Shown piece after piece: positions 45,661 through 56,999 of a DNA stretch of 64,000 nt (positions are counted from its first letter, which is position 1; each line of letters starts with the position of its first letter). The notes under the pieces are model-generated. The model did no database searches, was not told the origin of the DNA, and saw only the letters and a list, made by a program, of their open reading frames with translations. The stretch is from assembly GCA_035578175.1 (NCBI GenBank), contig JAQMRL010000001.1, positions 370,133,720 through 370,197,719 of the forward strand. The letters run 5' to 3'. Made by a program: the position numbers and the translations under genes. The DNA comes from Catonia carolina (lineage: Eukaryota > Arthropoda > Insecta > Hemiptera > Achilidae).

Positions 45661-46402
45661 CAATATAAGTTTAATCATCATATGTTGATATTTGAAGCTT
45701 CGATAAAACTCTGTGTTAATAACATCCAGGAGTTTATGTTCCCACATCTTTTTTCCCCAACAAATTTCCCAGTAATATTAATCGCAGTTGTTGGCATATG
45801 CTAAAATTCTGTATAATATTCTCTAGTTATTAGACTAAATGGGGTTTTAAAATATATTTATTTTTGTTTGTTTTTCTCCATCAATTTAAGAAATTCCTTA
45901 CTTGTAATATGGTTGCATTACCTTTAACTAATCGGTTGGCAAATACTTTATTACGAATTTAAAACAACGAATGACAATAAAACATATTGAGCGCCAGTTC
46001 TATCAGTAGATCATGAGAAATTGAATAAATAAAACTTCGTTTCTTTGCATTTAACTACAATTTTTATTGTATCACTTAATAAAAAATTTATTCTTAAATT
46101 ACTAGATTAGCTATAAACTAATCAGCTATTATAACTAATTAGCTATTACTAGATTAGCGATTACTAGATAGATTTAGCTATTTAAAAAAAAATAGCTAAC
46201 CTTTTATCTGCCGCGACATTAATACAAAAACAAAACTTAACAAACCCTTGATAAATATTCGAATGAATTTACCTCCAATTAAATATGTTCCCCTTTATTC
46301 TTCTTCTCCTCATTCTCCTGGTTACTTCTTCAAATTCTGCTCATTCTTAACTAACTGTTCCCACTCTTCAGTCCCAAGAGAAAAAGTTTAAAGTAAATAA
46401 AC
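45661..46402. other. AT-rich stretch without a recognised gene
   Basis: No gene. The 46095-46200 part is built of short direct and inverted repeats of TTAGCTATTA and ACTAGATTAGC. Confidence 0.4.
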
Positions 46403-46404
46403 TA

Positions 46405-46826
46405 CAGAGTGATTTTTTAGTCCTGTTATCCAATTGTTAATGCCTGGTAATTTTTTTCTAAGAAACGTAAATTTTGTTTTTTGACACTAAGTTTGTAGGC
46501 CTACTCAACCGGTATAGATACGGCGGTTAGGTGAACAGTCAAAACACTCGAATTTGGGATGAATCTTTTACACTCGCGTAGGATTTCGTATCAAAATATT
46601 GTTCAAGAATGAAAACCCGTTGTTCTAGGGTAAAAGAATTTCTGTTCGTAACACGACCGGAAACAGCACAAAATTTTACACAGCTCAAGGAGAATCAACT
46701 CACACTGCTGTATCTATACTGGTTGAGTAGGACTACCATCTTCGTGTAACAAAACAAAATTTCTCTTTCTTAGAAAAAAATTACCAAATATTGACAATTG
46801 GGTAACAGGACTAAAAAATCACTCTG
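46405..46826. mobile_element. MITE with long inverted repeats, TA-flanked
   Basis: A 422-bp element whose two ends are inverted copies over more than 100 bp, interrupted by substitutions and short indels. It starts CAGAGTGATTTTTTAGTCCT, and the same sequence in reverse complement ends at 46826. Matching internal blocks include GGTAATTTTTTTCTAAGAAA and CCTACTCAACC.GTATAGATA. TA flanks both ends (46403-46404 and 46827-46828), as for Tc1/mariner-type MITEs. The interior has no open frame. Confidence 0.88.
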
Positions 46827-47039
46827 TAGTAACAAATGTCATTTGAGAAGAGCGCATCTACCAACAACTCATTTTGTATTACAATAATCATTTTTGGTAC
46901 CAATAATTTTTCGAATTAAAAAAATTTAAAATATGATGCCGCTCAGTTGTCTCACATTCTCACAACTATTTCAACGATTTACTGCCAATAATTATTATAA
47001 TAATTTTTCAATATATTTTTGAATTTAATTTATCACTGA

Positions 47040-47490
47040 TGGAACAGCTGTAGACTTCACTGTTTCTGAAAAAAATCAAGGGTGTTGACAATACTTCGGA
47101 GAACTTTATTCTGAAATCGTTGTAATATTTTGGTATTGCTGTTCCAGGTCGTATTCCACAGATGAATCCCGTAGGTCCAGACGGGCTTCAAAATTGTTTT
47201 ATACACCAACAATTTCTTTTCACCCATTATTGGTGAATTCCTTCCTGCCAAAACCTGTAACCTTTTAAACTTGCTGTTAAATTCTTCCCTCTTCTTTCTT
47301 GATATATATTTCAGTTAATTTGCCTGTCCATGTGCATACCGTGATATTTAACATAGTTTAATTTAGAAGATTAATTTTTTCAACATTTCTGTTTGAACAG
47401 TTCTCCTTTCGTATACTAAACGTAATATGGTGTGATTTAGTTGAGTTCACATTAATTCTCCACCGATTTAGCCAATAAAAAAAATATTGT
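47040..47490 (-). pseudogene. jockey-like LINE RT C-terminal remnant
   Basis: The minus strand reads MGEKKLLVYKTILKPVWTYG, IHLWNTTWNSNTKILQRFQN and KVLRSIVNTLDF, matching LLVYKTILKP.WTYG..LWG blocks. Upstream in other frames WLNRW, INVNSTKSHHITFSIRK and the IYISRKKR-like pieces fit the segment before it. The HLDRRLTW block is blurred, and frameshifts and stops are present. Confidence 0.75.
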
Positions 47491-47975
47491 ATAACATCTT
47501 TTTTACTTTTATTTTATTCCGAATCGCACAAAACATTAGAATGTTTTGAATGTATTAACTATTCTGTTGTATACGGCCACTGTACAATTTTGGACAAATA
47601 AATTTTAGGAAGTAATTTTTCGTTTGCACGAGTTGTGCAATACTATTACGTTGAAATAACTCTTCTGAGAATAAATCTCTCTACTAACAACAATATTTGA
47701 TTTTCCCTGTTGACCAGTAACCACAATTCATCGTTTAGCCGACTGTTCAACTATTTGTCCCAAGAGCTATAAACTAAATTGTCCCATGATAGTTACCAGG
47801 CTATACAAACAGTACAATGGTATTTGTTTTCTTTTATGAAATACGCGTAAATTTTTTCACCGGGTACAAAATTAATAAAATGTTATTGAAAATACTTGTT
47901 GAATTTAATATTGTTGAAAAATGTATAATTTCCAATCTTAATTAATATTTGTAACAATCATGATATCTCATAATA

Positions 47976-49333
47976 CTGGGTGGCCCATATATCGGTATTC
48001 CCATGAGATGGGACATTTCATTTCATTTTGATAAGTTGGTATTAATGTTGGCAGCATCACAAACAACAGTCATTAGTTTTTTATTTTGTAACAGTGGCTA
48101 GTGTGAGGTACGTCTGCGTATTGTTACTATTTTTTCCTTCGTACCGGTACTTTTAAAATGTTTACAACTGTGCAACGAGTTTATATGCTCCAGTTGTGAT
48201 GGAAGCATCATAAAAATACTGCTAAAGTACTGGAAGAATTTAGTGATAAGCATCTAGATTGTTTCGTTACCGACTCGGCAACATTTACGAAAGTTAAATA
48301 AGAAATTTGAAAACACAGGAAGTGCATTAAATGTCCCGAAGTATGGTCGTCCTCGATCGATTTGCAATGACGATAACCTACAAAAGGTTACTGAAGCGTT
48401 TGTAACCAGTCCTGGTAAATAAACTCATAAGGCATCTTCGGAACTAAGGTTATCATGGACTAGCGTGCAAAGGATGATGAAAGAATTAAAATTGAAGCCA
48501 TTTCATCTATCTTTACTCCAAGCGCTTTATGAGGACAATGGTGACAGGCGGTTGGAATTTTTGAGACAGTCGAAATCTGTGCAGAAGCTGATCCAAATAT
48601 TTTGCGATCAATTTTATGGTCTGATAAGGCATGTTTCAAACTCAATGGACGTGTTAATCGGCAAAAATATGTGTAATGGTCGAATACAAATCCTCACATT
48701 GTACTTCAAAAAGAGCTTAATGTACCTGATGTTACGGTATGGGGAGGTATTTCGAGTAATGCACTGTTAGGTCTTTACTTTTCTGAGGGAAATGTTAAAT
48801 CGGAAAATTGCTTATAAATACTGCAGAAAACTGCTTGAAAACAATCCTGTTTACAATACCCAATCGCTCATCTGGCAACAAGATGGCGCCCCAGCACATT
48901 TCGGTATCGAAGTTTGTGAGTTTTTAAATTCCAAAATTGATGAATGGATTAGTCGTCGTGGTAAAATCGAATGGCCTGCGCACTCGTCAGACTTAACGCC
49001 ATGTGATTTTTTACTGTGGGGCATTGTAAAGTAACTAATTTATTCTTCCAAGCCAAAAAATCTGCACGAACTAAAAAGTTCAGTTGAAATTGCATTTGAC
49101 TATGTAAATGACGATCTATTGAAAATTTGTGAATCAGTTTTAAGTCGCTGTAGAAAGTGTATAGAGAATCATGGTGGACATTTAGAACACCTGCTATAAC
49201 ATTTTCAAGGTAATATTATAAGTACAGTTTATATAAAAAATTTGTTTTTTTGTGTAAGTTATAGGTTTCTTATTCCATTAACCTTTCTTTCGATTTCCGA
49301 ATATATTGGGGAACCGACATATGGGCCACTCTG
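47976..49333 (+). mobile_element. mariner/Tc1-type element with TIRs
   Basis: A 1358-bp element flanked by TA (47974-47975 and 49334-49335). The inverted ends are CTGGGTGGCCCATATATCGG at the left, and at the right the complement of CAGAGTGGCCCATATGTCGG (three mismatches). The plus strand between them carries the decayed transposase frame annotated separately. Full-length structure with mutated coding sequence implies an old autonomous copy. Confidence 0.87.
48158..49199 (+). pseudogene. Decayed mariner/Tc1-type transposase
   Basis: The frame starts MFTTVQRVYMLQL and meets a stop at codon 14. The helix-turn-helix region (HHKNTAKVLEEFSDKHLDC) and SPGK-like linker follow in shifting frames. Catalytic landmarks are ILWSDKACFKLNG (first Asp kept, Lys where Glu is usual), SLIWQQDGAPAHFG (second Asp) and WPAHSSDLTPCDFLLWG (third Asp), the last two about 40 residues apart. 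The end is SRCRKCIENHGGH, a typical C-terminal block. At least three frameshifts and several stops inactivate it. It belongs to the same broad group as the 33502 element, but the TIRs and protein differ. Confidence 0.85.
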
Positions 49334-49335
49334 TA

Positions 49336-50964
49336 TTCAATATGTTATATTTTATCTAATCTAACGAACTCCACTACTAACAGTATAAAAAACATAGTAT
49401 TAATCCACGTATTAATAACAGTGTAACTGCATTATGCACTACGACGCTAAACTTTACTCGACATTATGTATGACACTCAGTTAAATCTTGATATTCAAAA
49501 AGTCGAAAAGTTACCGGAATAAGATTCGTAATTAGTTGCAATCTTTATCTGAACGTACATTTAAAATGTACCGCTTAACATTTATTAAAACAAAAAAAAT
49601 TGATAACACAGAAATCTATAAAACTAGTTAACTATGTGTAAACTAAGGTCAATTTTAATGTGACATTGTTGTATAAGTTTTATTCATTGAATTAATCATT
49701 GATATCAGTAATGATATTCATTTTATCCTAAAGTTAATTTTTTCACATAAGAATGAAAATACTTTTTTGAGTAATCGTAGGATTTCTTCCTGTGTGAAAT
49801 GTAAAGGTGATTTACAGACGGCTTGATACGAAAAGGAAATTTACAATTTACTAAAATCTGTTCAATCTCTACGTAAATACAACAACAATTTACGTGTACG
49901 ATACATGTGTTTTGGCATAAAATCTACGCTGTGTTCAACCTTAGTTGTATTATTTACAAGCTGTCTCACGTGTATCGATATTAAAGTGACATGTCATTAC
50001 TTTGACCTTACATTTGGCCAACATTAAACTGAATAAGCTGGTTATTAGATGTGGTGGAGTGAAATAAGATCGCAAATATCGGATATTTTGAATATTTTAA
50101 AGTTATTTTTTAATAGTTTCGAATATCTTAATAGTTTTACAAAAAAAGTATATAAATATAAATAAATACTACAGTTTTAACTTCACCTGGAACAAAATGC
50201 ATTAAAGATATTTCACATAATGAATAATATTTAAAAATGATTTTTGAATTTTTGTGGAGTAATTACATGTATTATGTATTGTTACATGGACTGGTCAAAA
50301 CACGCTAGTGTTTTCACAAAGCAGCCATTTGCTTTCTATCCTGTGGTGTTTTTTTTTAATATTGTATTTTATTAATTACTAATCAATGACTAATCGAAGC
50401 CGGTCTTGTTTTTAACAATTTGAAATTTTTACGATATTCACAAAGCATTTTAACATTTTTCGTAAGAACCTCGAGAGCAGAATGCACCAGAATTATAGTA
50501 CCGATTTTATTAAACTTCCTGATAAAACCCTATTGTAGAGTAAACCATGATTTTCGCTACACTAATCACAAAAAAGAAGAGCAAAGTTAAAGCAAGAATA
50601 TATATCTCTAGCAATTAATTTGTGTTTGGTATAGGCATGTGTTACGTGACACATATATATATACCAATGACATAGTAAGAATGATTTTAATTGCGGGTTA
50701 ATGCATAAAATCGTAAATTGCATCTAAAGTGATCGCTGGACGAAAACAAATATTTTAAACGTTGTAATAATTTAAATACTCTTGACACTTCTTTATAGTA
50801 ATTATATTCAAGAAGATATACACCTTTTTTGACTATATTATATTTATATACTCCTACTGGAGTGATTCTGATCAGTCTTTCTCTAAGCTAAACTCTTCAT
50901 ATGCAGATTTACTTTCTATCTTCCTTATAATTTTCAAAGTCCCTATGAACAAAGTTAAAGCAAG
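49336..50964. other. AT-rich stretch without a recognised gene
   Basis: No coding, tRNA-like or terminal-repeat feature was recognised. Confidence 0.4.
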
Positions 50965-51033
50965 ATTGGTCAGATTGTTACATTCTGATTGGTTAGTAAG
51001 TTACTTTCACTGAAAGTGATGTCATGGTCTTAT

Positions 51034-51037
<4 letters not shown>
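50965..51037 (+). repeat. 73-bp direct repeat, copy 1
   Basis: Begins ATTGGTCAGATTGTTACATT and ends TGGTCTTATCTTT. It is identical base for base to 51545-51617. It contains the near-palindrome ACTTTCACTGAAAGT. Confidence 0.9.

Positions 51038-51067
<30 letters not shown>
51037..51067. repeat. (TA)n microsatellite
   Basis: About 15 TA units directly after copy 1 of the 73-bp repeat. Confidence 0.9.
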
Positions 51068-51070
<3 letters not shown>

Positions 51071-51544
51071 CACGTATGCCGTTTTAAAAATTTTCATGCG
51101 CTTCATGAAGAAAAAACTGTTTGCTGATCCGTTAGGAGAATCGGGGTTTTTATATACTTTTAGACTTAGAAAACCGAAATTACACTGCGAATCCTTGGTT
51201 ACGGTCTACACTTCTTACATACAGTAAAAATTGTTCTTTTTTTTAAATAAGTGTCTACTTTATTGTGCCTAACATTATTTTTTAACAAAAAATCTTCGTT
51301 ATTCATGCACTGGTAGGTATCAAAATATTGAAAAATTAAGAAGCTTGAATGAAAAATACTGAACAAATTACTAGGTAGCTTATGTAGAATGGGCGTGTGT
51401 AGAGTGTACTTTAATGTTGATTGGGCATTTGATGTCATACCCACCAATCAGAAACCAGTAATCTCGACCAAACAGAGTGCGTATAATACACCACTGTGAT
51501 TGGTCGATATCGATTAATCAGATGTTAAAATTAAGAGTATTGTT

Positions 51545-51617
51545 ATTGGTCAGATTGTTACATTCTGATTGGTTAGTAAGTTACTTTCACTGAAAGTGAT
51601 GTCATGGTCTTATCTTT
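51545..51617 (+). repeat. 73-bp direct repeat, copy 2
   Basis: An exact copy of 50965-51037, in the same orientation, 580 bp downstream. The spacer also has ATTGGT/ACCAAT motifs (near 51445 and 51500) but no coding sequence. Confidence 0.9.
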
Positions 51618-53596
51618 CAGACAAGACCCACGAAGCAGTTTTTGATTAACGATGCATCAAATTGTGCAGGTTCACTTCTATTCACTTGACACGTAATATT
51701 AATAAATTACCACCTTCAAAATACTTTTTTTCATACAGGCCTACTTTACTTATAGCTTTTATTTTCATTTCATATACCTTTTATTTCTTGGTACTAGATA
51801 TTAATTTTATTTATTTGTACAATCGAACAAATGCCGTATTTTATTTTAAAAAACCGGCACCTTGCCGTTATTTCGGTTTTTCGTTTTTCCGTTAAAATGA
51901 GTGCGTTGATAATAGTGTGTTGTTTTTATTATAAATATTAAAACCACTTAAACTTGTACTTATATATATATATATATTAAAGTTACTATTTTTCAGGAAA
52001 TATCTCTGATATTTCTCAGTTTATAGAGTCGTGATGTTCGTCTACAATTTCAATTAGTAAAATATATTGTTGCATACACCGGCTAGGCGATGGTGTTTTG
52101 TCTATACGGCTTTTGGATGTAGTTATTGCTTTTCGACCGCCATTAGTCATGAAGGTAGAATGTTCTATGGTGTTCTATTATGTTCTTTATCCTTCAAGAA
52201 GTTTCTATGGGTGTTTCTTATAAAAACATCTACCCTTTTGAGAGTGAGTGTTTTGTGTAAACAGTTATGAAGTTCGTTAAAATTGGGTTTCGTCGCATAT
52301 TGAAACAATTTCTCTGTGACAAATATTTTAGCGTAAAATTGCAATCGTAAATAGGAATTTGATTGTAAACCGCCGTATTCCTTTTTTTATTTAGATTTCC
52401 TTTAAGTTTTTAAAACATTTTGTATTAAAATAAGTTTGTTATTTAGTTAAGAAATATAGTATAATTTTTAGTTTTATCAACTTTAACAACTAATTTGTAA
52501 ATAAATATTCGTTATAAATTTAAAAGGAGGTTTTTTGTTTAAAAATGACCAAATCCTGAAAGAACCCGGTATAAACTTCACAATATGTCTTAAACTAAAA
52601 CTTAATATTATACCTGTACGTGAATATGTTAAAAATAAAAATATTCAAGCTGAAAATAAGATTTAATATCGATTATTTGATAGAATTTTGTGGTCCGTAA
52701 CAAAAATGCTTATTTAGTAAATTTGCCGTTCGCCCCTACTGAGAATTGTATAGGATTATTTATCGCTTTCTAAAGATTGTAAATTGTCCAATTTACCGAA
52801 AATGGTTCCATATTAAATCACTAAATCTGTCTACCAATTTGCTTTTTGCTCCTTCTTTGATTTAAGACAGTTCCAAAACGCTCTAAAACAGAAGTTAAAT
52901 GAAGTTTAATTTAATAAGGAATTAAACGACGTATTATCGTACTTTTACCACCCTTTTTAATAGCAACCCCATCGTTGCCTTTCACAAGTTTAAGTAGAAC
53001 CATAACTACGTACATCTTATGCTTAAATTCAATTTCTCACTTAACTACTATTAAAGTTATAAAGCATTCTTTAGAATCTGATATTAACTACTTAGCAAAT
53101 GTATCGCATTTATGTAACTGTTAAAGTTATGTTATAATTCTCCAGTATTTTTGTTTCAATTCAATGTTCAACTTCTTCTTGTTAAGTTAATAATAACATT
53201 TAATTAGATAAAATATTTGTAATAAAACGTTTTTCCTCATAAATTTAACCTTAATTAATAATTTTATCTCTTTTAATTAAAATACGTTATTACTTTTCAG
53301 TTTTATTAAGAAAATGTAATAAAGATTTACCGTTACTTTTACATATTTTAATTTTTGTTTTGTTATTAATAACCGTTTTATTGTAAAGTTTATTTACTGT
53401 TGAAATCCCAATAACGCCCTTATTTTTTCTATTTAATAAGAAGTTATGCAGTATTTGACACGCTGTTATTCTAAGTAGAAATTAAGAGTTATTCAGGTAT
53501 TTGAGAAATCTTTCTCCGAAATTTTGGATATTTGTTTAGTATTTATTATTCTATTTAAGCTTTATTTATTCAGTTTCTAAACATTTAATTCATAAC
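51618..53596. other. AT-rich stretch without a recognised gene
   Basis: No gene recognised. A (TA)8 run lies at 51961-51977. The 52080-52265 part is less AT-rich and has an open frame of 67 codons with no motif. Confidence 0.4.
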
Positions 53597-53892
53597 CCAC
53601 CTGGTTGATCTAGAGGTAAAGTCATCGCTGCGAGTCAGCTGATTTTCGGAGACGACGGTTCCTGGTTCAAATCCTAGAAAACGTAGTTACTTTTACACGG
53701 CTTTGAATGCTAGACAGTGGTTACTGGTGTACTTTGATATTTGGGGTTCAATTCACCATACTCTCTCAAGAATGGGCGGCCTGGGTGTGTACAGGACTAC
53801 ACGTCATACACATCATCCTCATCTCATTGGGTCATGGAGTCGCTTATTGTTCCAAATTGAACAGGATGCAACGTACGCATACAAGGGATAAA
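53597..53892 (+). repeat. tRNA-derived SINE family D, copy 1
   Basis: The head CCACCTGGTTGATCTAGAGG and CTGGTTCAAATCC B-box-like block are followed by TTACTTTTACACGGCTTTGA, ACAGTGGTTACTGGTG, GGGGTTCAATTCACCATAC and CATCATCCTCATCTCATTGG. This composite body resembles a SINE I know from hemipteran sequence data (recollection, not verified). The open frames across it are by chance. Confidence 0.75.
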
Positions 53893-53919
53893 AAGTTTTA
53901 TTTATTTCGTTTATACTTT

Positions 53920-54245
53920 GACCCACTGAGTTAGTCTAGAGGTAAAGTCGTCGCCGCGAGTCAGTTGTTTAACTGCTGATTTTCAGAGACGAAAGTTCGT
54001 GGTTCAAATCCTAGTAAAGGTAAAGTTTTATACGGATTTAAATACTAGACAGTGGTTACTAGTGTTCAACACTTTATGTACTTTGATAGTTGGGGTACGA
54101 TTAACTATACTCTCTCAGGAATGGTCGGCTTGGGTCTGTACAAGACTACATCTCATTTATACATCATCCTCATCTCATTGGGTCATGAGGTTTAGGGTTG
54201 CTTACTGTTCTAAATTGAACAGATTGCAACGTACACATTACGTTA
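53920..54245 (+). repeat. tRNA-derived SINE family D, copy 2
   Basis: Same order of blocks as copy 1 (CCCACTGAGTTAGTCTAGAG, GTGGTTCAAATCCTAG, GACAGTGGTTACTAGTG, CATCATCCTCATCTCATTGG), in the same orientation and only 28 bp downstream. It has an extra 13 bp before the B box (GTTTAACTGCTGA). Confidence 0.75.
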
Positions 54246-55689
54246 AAAAAATTATAGTTTGTATTATTTTTACATTAAGTTTGAATTTAAAAAATTAACA
54301 AAGCGTAAAAAATTAATATTTGAATAAACCAAAATCCTAATTTATTATTGAAATAAATTTTATGATGATAGACTTGTAATATGAAATAATATTTTTCAAT
54401 TATCAGAACGAATACGCCGTTAAATTATATATAAGAACCGTGTAACTCAGTTTAACCCGCGTTATTAAATCCGTAATTTGTACAATGGGTTCTATTTTCA
54501 GAGAAACAAGACATAAATTAGAAACCTAAAGTTTCAGAAAACTCACTTATTTTCAAAAGACTAAAAGTAAAAACAAACTTTTAAATTGAAATTTTTGTAT
54601 AACAAAATCAAAGAAGATATAATAACAAAACTTGTATCTGTAAAACTGAAAAGCCTGTGCTTTTTTGCACGCATTGTCAATACTTTGTTCAACAATTTTT
54701 TAAATAAATAACTTTCAAAAATCTTCAAACAATAGGCTATAAAAATTCAATATAGATATAACAGTGAAAATATTTTTAATATTTTTACCGAAACAAATAT
54801 GTATGGCCTTCGGGCCAGGCCAGATAATCAGTTGGCAAAAAGTTGTTATTAATTGTCAAGTAACACTGGCTGAACGAGTGACTTTGCGTGGTAACAATAT
54901 AAAGAAACTCCACCGTGTTCAAATTCATGTTTACATCAACGAACTGGCATCTAAGTCAAAAATCATAAACTTTACATCAAGGATCTAGCAAAAGTAATAA
55001 AATAATTTGGTGGAGTCAATACAGTAAATACAAATATATAATGGGTATAATTAGTTCGTATTTGTTTGGAATTTTAATAGGTGCATGGTGACATACCTGT
55101 ACTTCCAGAACGTACATGGAAATTTCAGCTTTGTATTCTATTGTTACACCATCTGCATAAAAAATTCGGTGGTACAGTGTTTACAGACATTAAAAAAAAT
55201 TTTAATTAGCAGATGTTTGTATAATAATTTATCAGTTTATTGTTAAACATCTTACATAATATTTTGAACACATTTCTGAGTAAATTTTAAGCTATTTTGA
55301 ATATTTATATCACTTTACGAAAGTTCATAAGACAAAATTAAAAGTTTTAGGAATCTCTTAAATCTTTGCTCACAAACATAATTTTTTGTTGACAAATCTG
55401 TGACATTACAATCTGTTCTTTAAAATACGAGAAAAACAAGTAATTTTGCAAACACTCATGAATTCGCTTAATAGAATCAGAAATCCTTTGAATCTGGATC
55501 CAACTAATAAAAATTTTGAAAAATTTAATATCTAACTTTTAAATAACATTAATCTTAAAATAAAAACCATAAAGAACAAAATTTTAAATGTATACGGTAA
55601 ATTTTAAATGTAATTTTAAATTTTAAATGTATACATTAAATCTTTTAACTCTTAAATAATTGGAGCCTTAATTATTTAGAACACTAAAA
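54246..55689. other. AT-rich stretch without a recognised gene
   Basis: No recognised gene. The plus-strand frame at 54764-54988 covers a slightly GC-richer patch, but I cannot identify it. Confidence 0.4.
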
Positions 55690-56155
55690 GCCAGAAAATT
55701 AGGATGACGGTTTAGCTTCTGTTGGTAACGTTCGCTAAACAATGAAATGTCTTCTTTAACAGTATTAACATTTGTAAGTTATGATACATGTATTTGTTGC
55801 TGATGTACAAAGTAATGGTCATGATTTGTTTAGATACTTTTGATAAGAACCTTTCTAAAATGTTAACACTTGACTTTATTGTGTTCCCCACAGCTGTAAT
55901 CTATACGTCCAGACAGGCTTAAATATGGCTTTAAACTATCATTTTATTTTCTTTAGAGAGCTCTGACTTCCTTCCAAGCAACCATCTCTCATTTTGTTGA
56001 ACTTCAAATGAATTGTTTCCTCTATGCCCTGATGTGTTTTTCCAGGTATACCTCTTGTCAAGATGTATTCCCAGATATTTTTTTTTCGTCTGCATGAGGT
56101 AAAAACTGATGTTTGAGACACACTGGAGCGAAATTTCCGTGACAAAGCGTATTGT
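55690..56155 (-). pseudogene. jockey-like LINE, 3' part (split by MITE)
   Basis: The minus strand carries HGNFAPVCLKHQFLPHADE, KKYLGIHLDKRYTWKNTSG, LLGRKSELSKENKMIV, then KPxLSLSGRIDYSCGE-like and VNTVKEDISLFSERYQQKL pieces in several frames. These are the jockey C-terminal blocks in the right order. The 5' side stops at the inverted repeat of a MITE at 56156, and the same LINE resumes beyond 56800. Confidence 0.8.
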
Positions 56156-56800
56156 GCTGGCGTATAAGATTGCACTTGTATATGCCACCCGCAGAACGTG
56201 TGTACTACAATAATTAACCTAAAAACAATACCTAATTAAAGGAAACAGCTGATATAAATTGAGATAATATGTCATAGTTGTTATTGACAGTGTGATTACC
56301 TGCAAAAAATTAGCTCTCAGCATTGCTATTTTTCAAGGCTGATGAGCTCTGAACGTTTGCATTGCTTCTACCCACTTTATAGCAAGCCAATGACTTGCCA
56401 GCAACGTTGCCAATACTTGCTCTTGTGGCTGTGTTATATATTTCGTCAGCCATTTTTTTGGTCTTTCAATAACAATTATAACCTATGAACATACAACCAG
56501 CTGATTATATTATAAAGCATTGCATGTTAACGCGCTCTATAATCGATGTGTTTAGTACGAGACGTAAGACACGAGTGAACCTTGGCCGCTCTTATGCGCA
56601 TGCGCGCGTAATGTTTGTCAGGTACAATCTGACAACGCTGGAAAATGTTCTGATTGGTCTAAACGCGTGGAACAGCAGAGTTCATCAACCGTGAAAAGCA
56701 TATCAATACTATGTTAATAAAAAGGTATGACTATTGCACTACGTACCTTACCCGGCCAGAACTATCTCTCTCTAGCAGAAATGCAATCTTATACGCCGGC
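56156..56800. mobile_element. 645-bp MITE inserted in a jockey LINE
   Basis: GCTGGCGTATAAGATTGCA at 56156-56174 and the complement of GCCGGCGTATAAGATTGCA at 56782-56800 form 19-bp inverted ends with one mismatch. LINE coding sequence stops at one end and continues in the correct order after the other, which proves insertion. No open frame of interest lies inside. A TGCGCATGCGCGCG run occurs near 56595-56608. I see no clear target duplication, so the superfamily is undetermined. Confidence 0.8.
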
Positions 56801-56990
56801 ATCAATAAATATGACGTGAGTAGATTTTCCTTCATCGCGTCCTATTCTCCATATATTCAGTCAAGTTGGTAAGATGTCAAGAAATTCTTGAAAGTACCGA
56901 GGTTATGTATCCAGATTTTCATCAAAAGGTCATACAACTGTATCATCAGCATGTTTAGCCACTGTATTTTTGTTACTGTACTAGGTGAGT
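56801..56990 (-). pseudogene. jockey-like LINE, upstream part (split by MITE)
   Basis: The minus strand reads AKHADDTVV (His for Phe in FADD), FDENLDT, FQEFLDILP, then WRIGRDEGKSTHV. This is the RT motif C region that comes immediately before the part at 55690-56155. It contains three in-frame stops. The 5' end is lost near 56990. Confidence 0.75.
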
Positions 56991-56999
56991 CTTCAGTAT

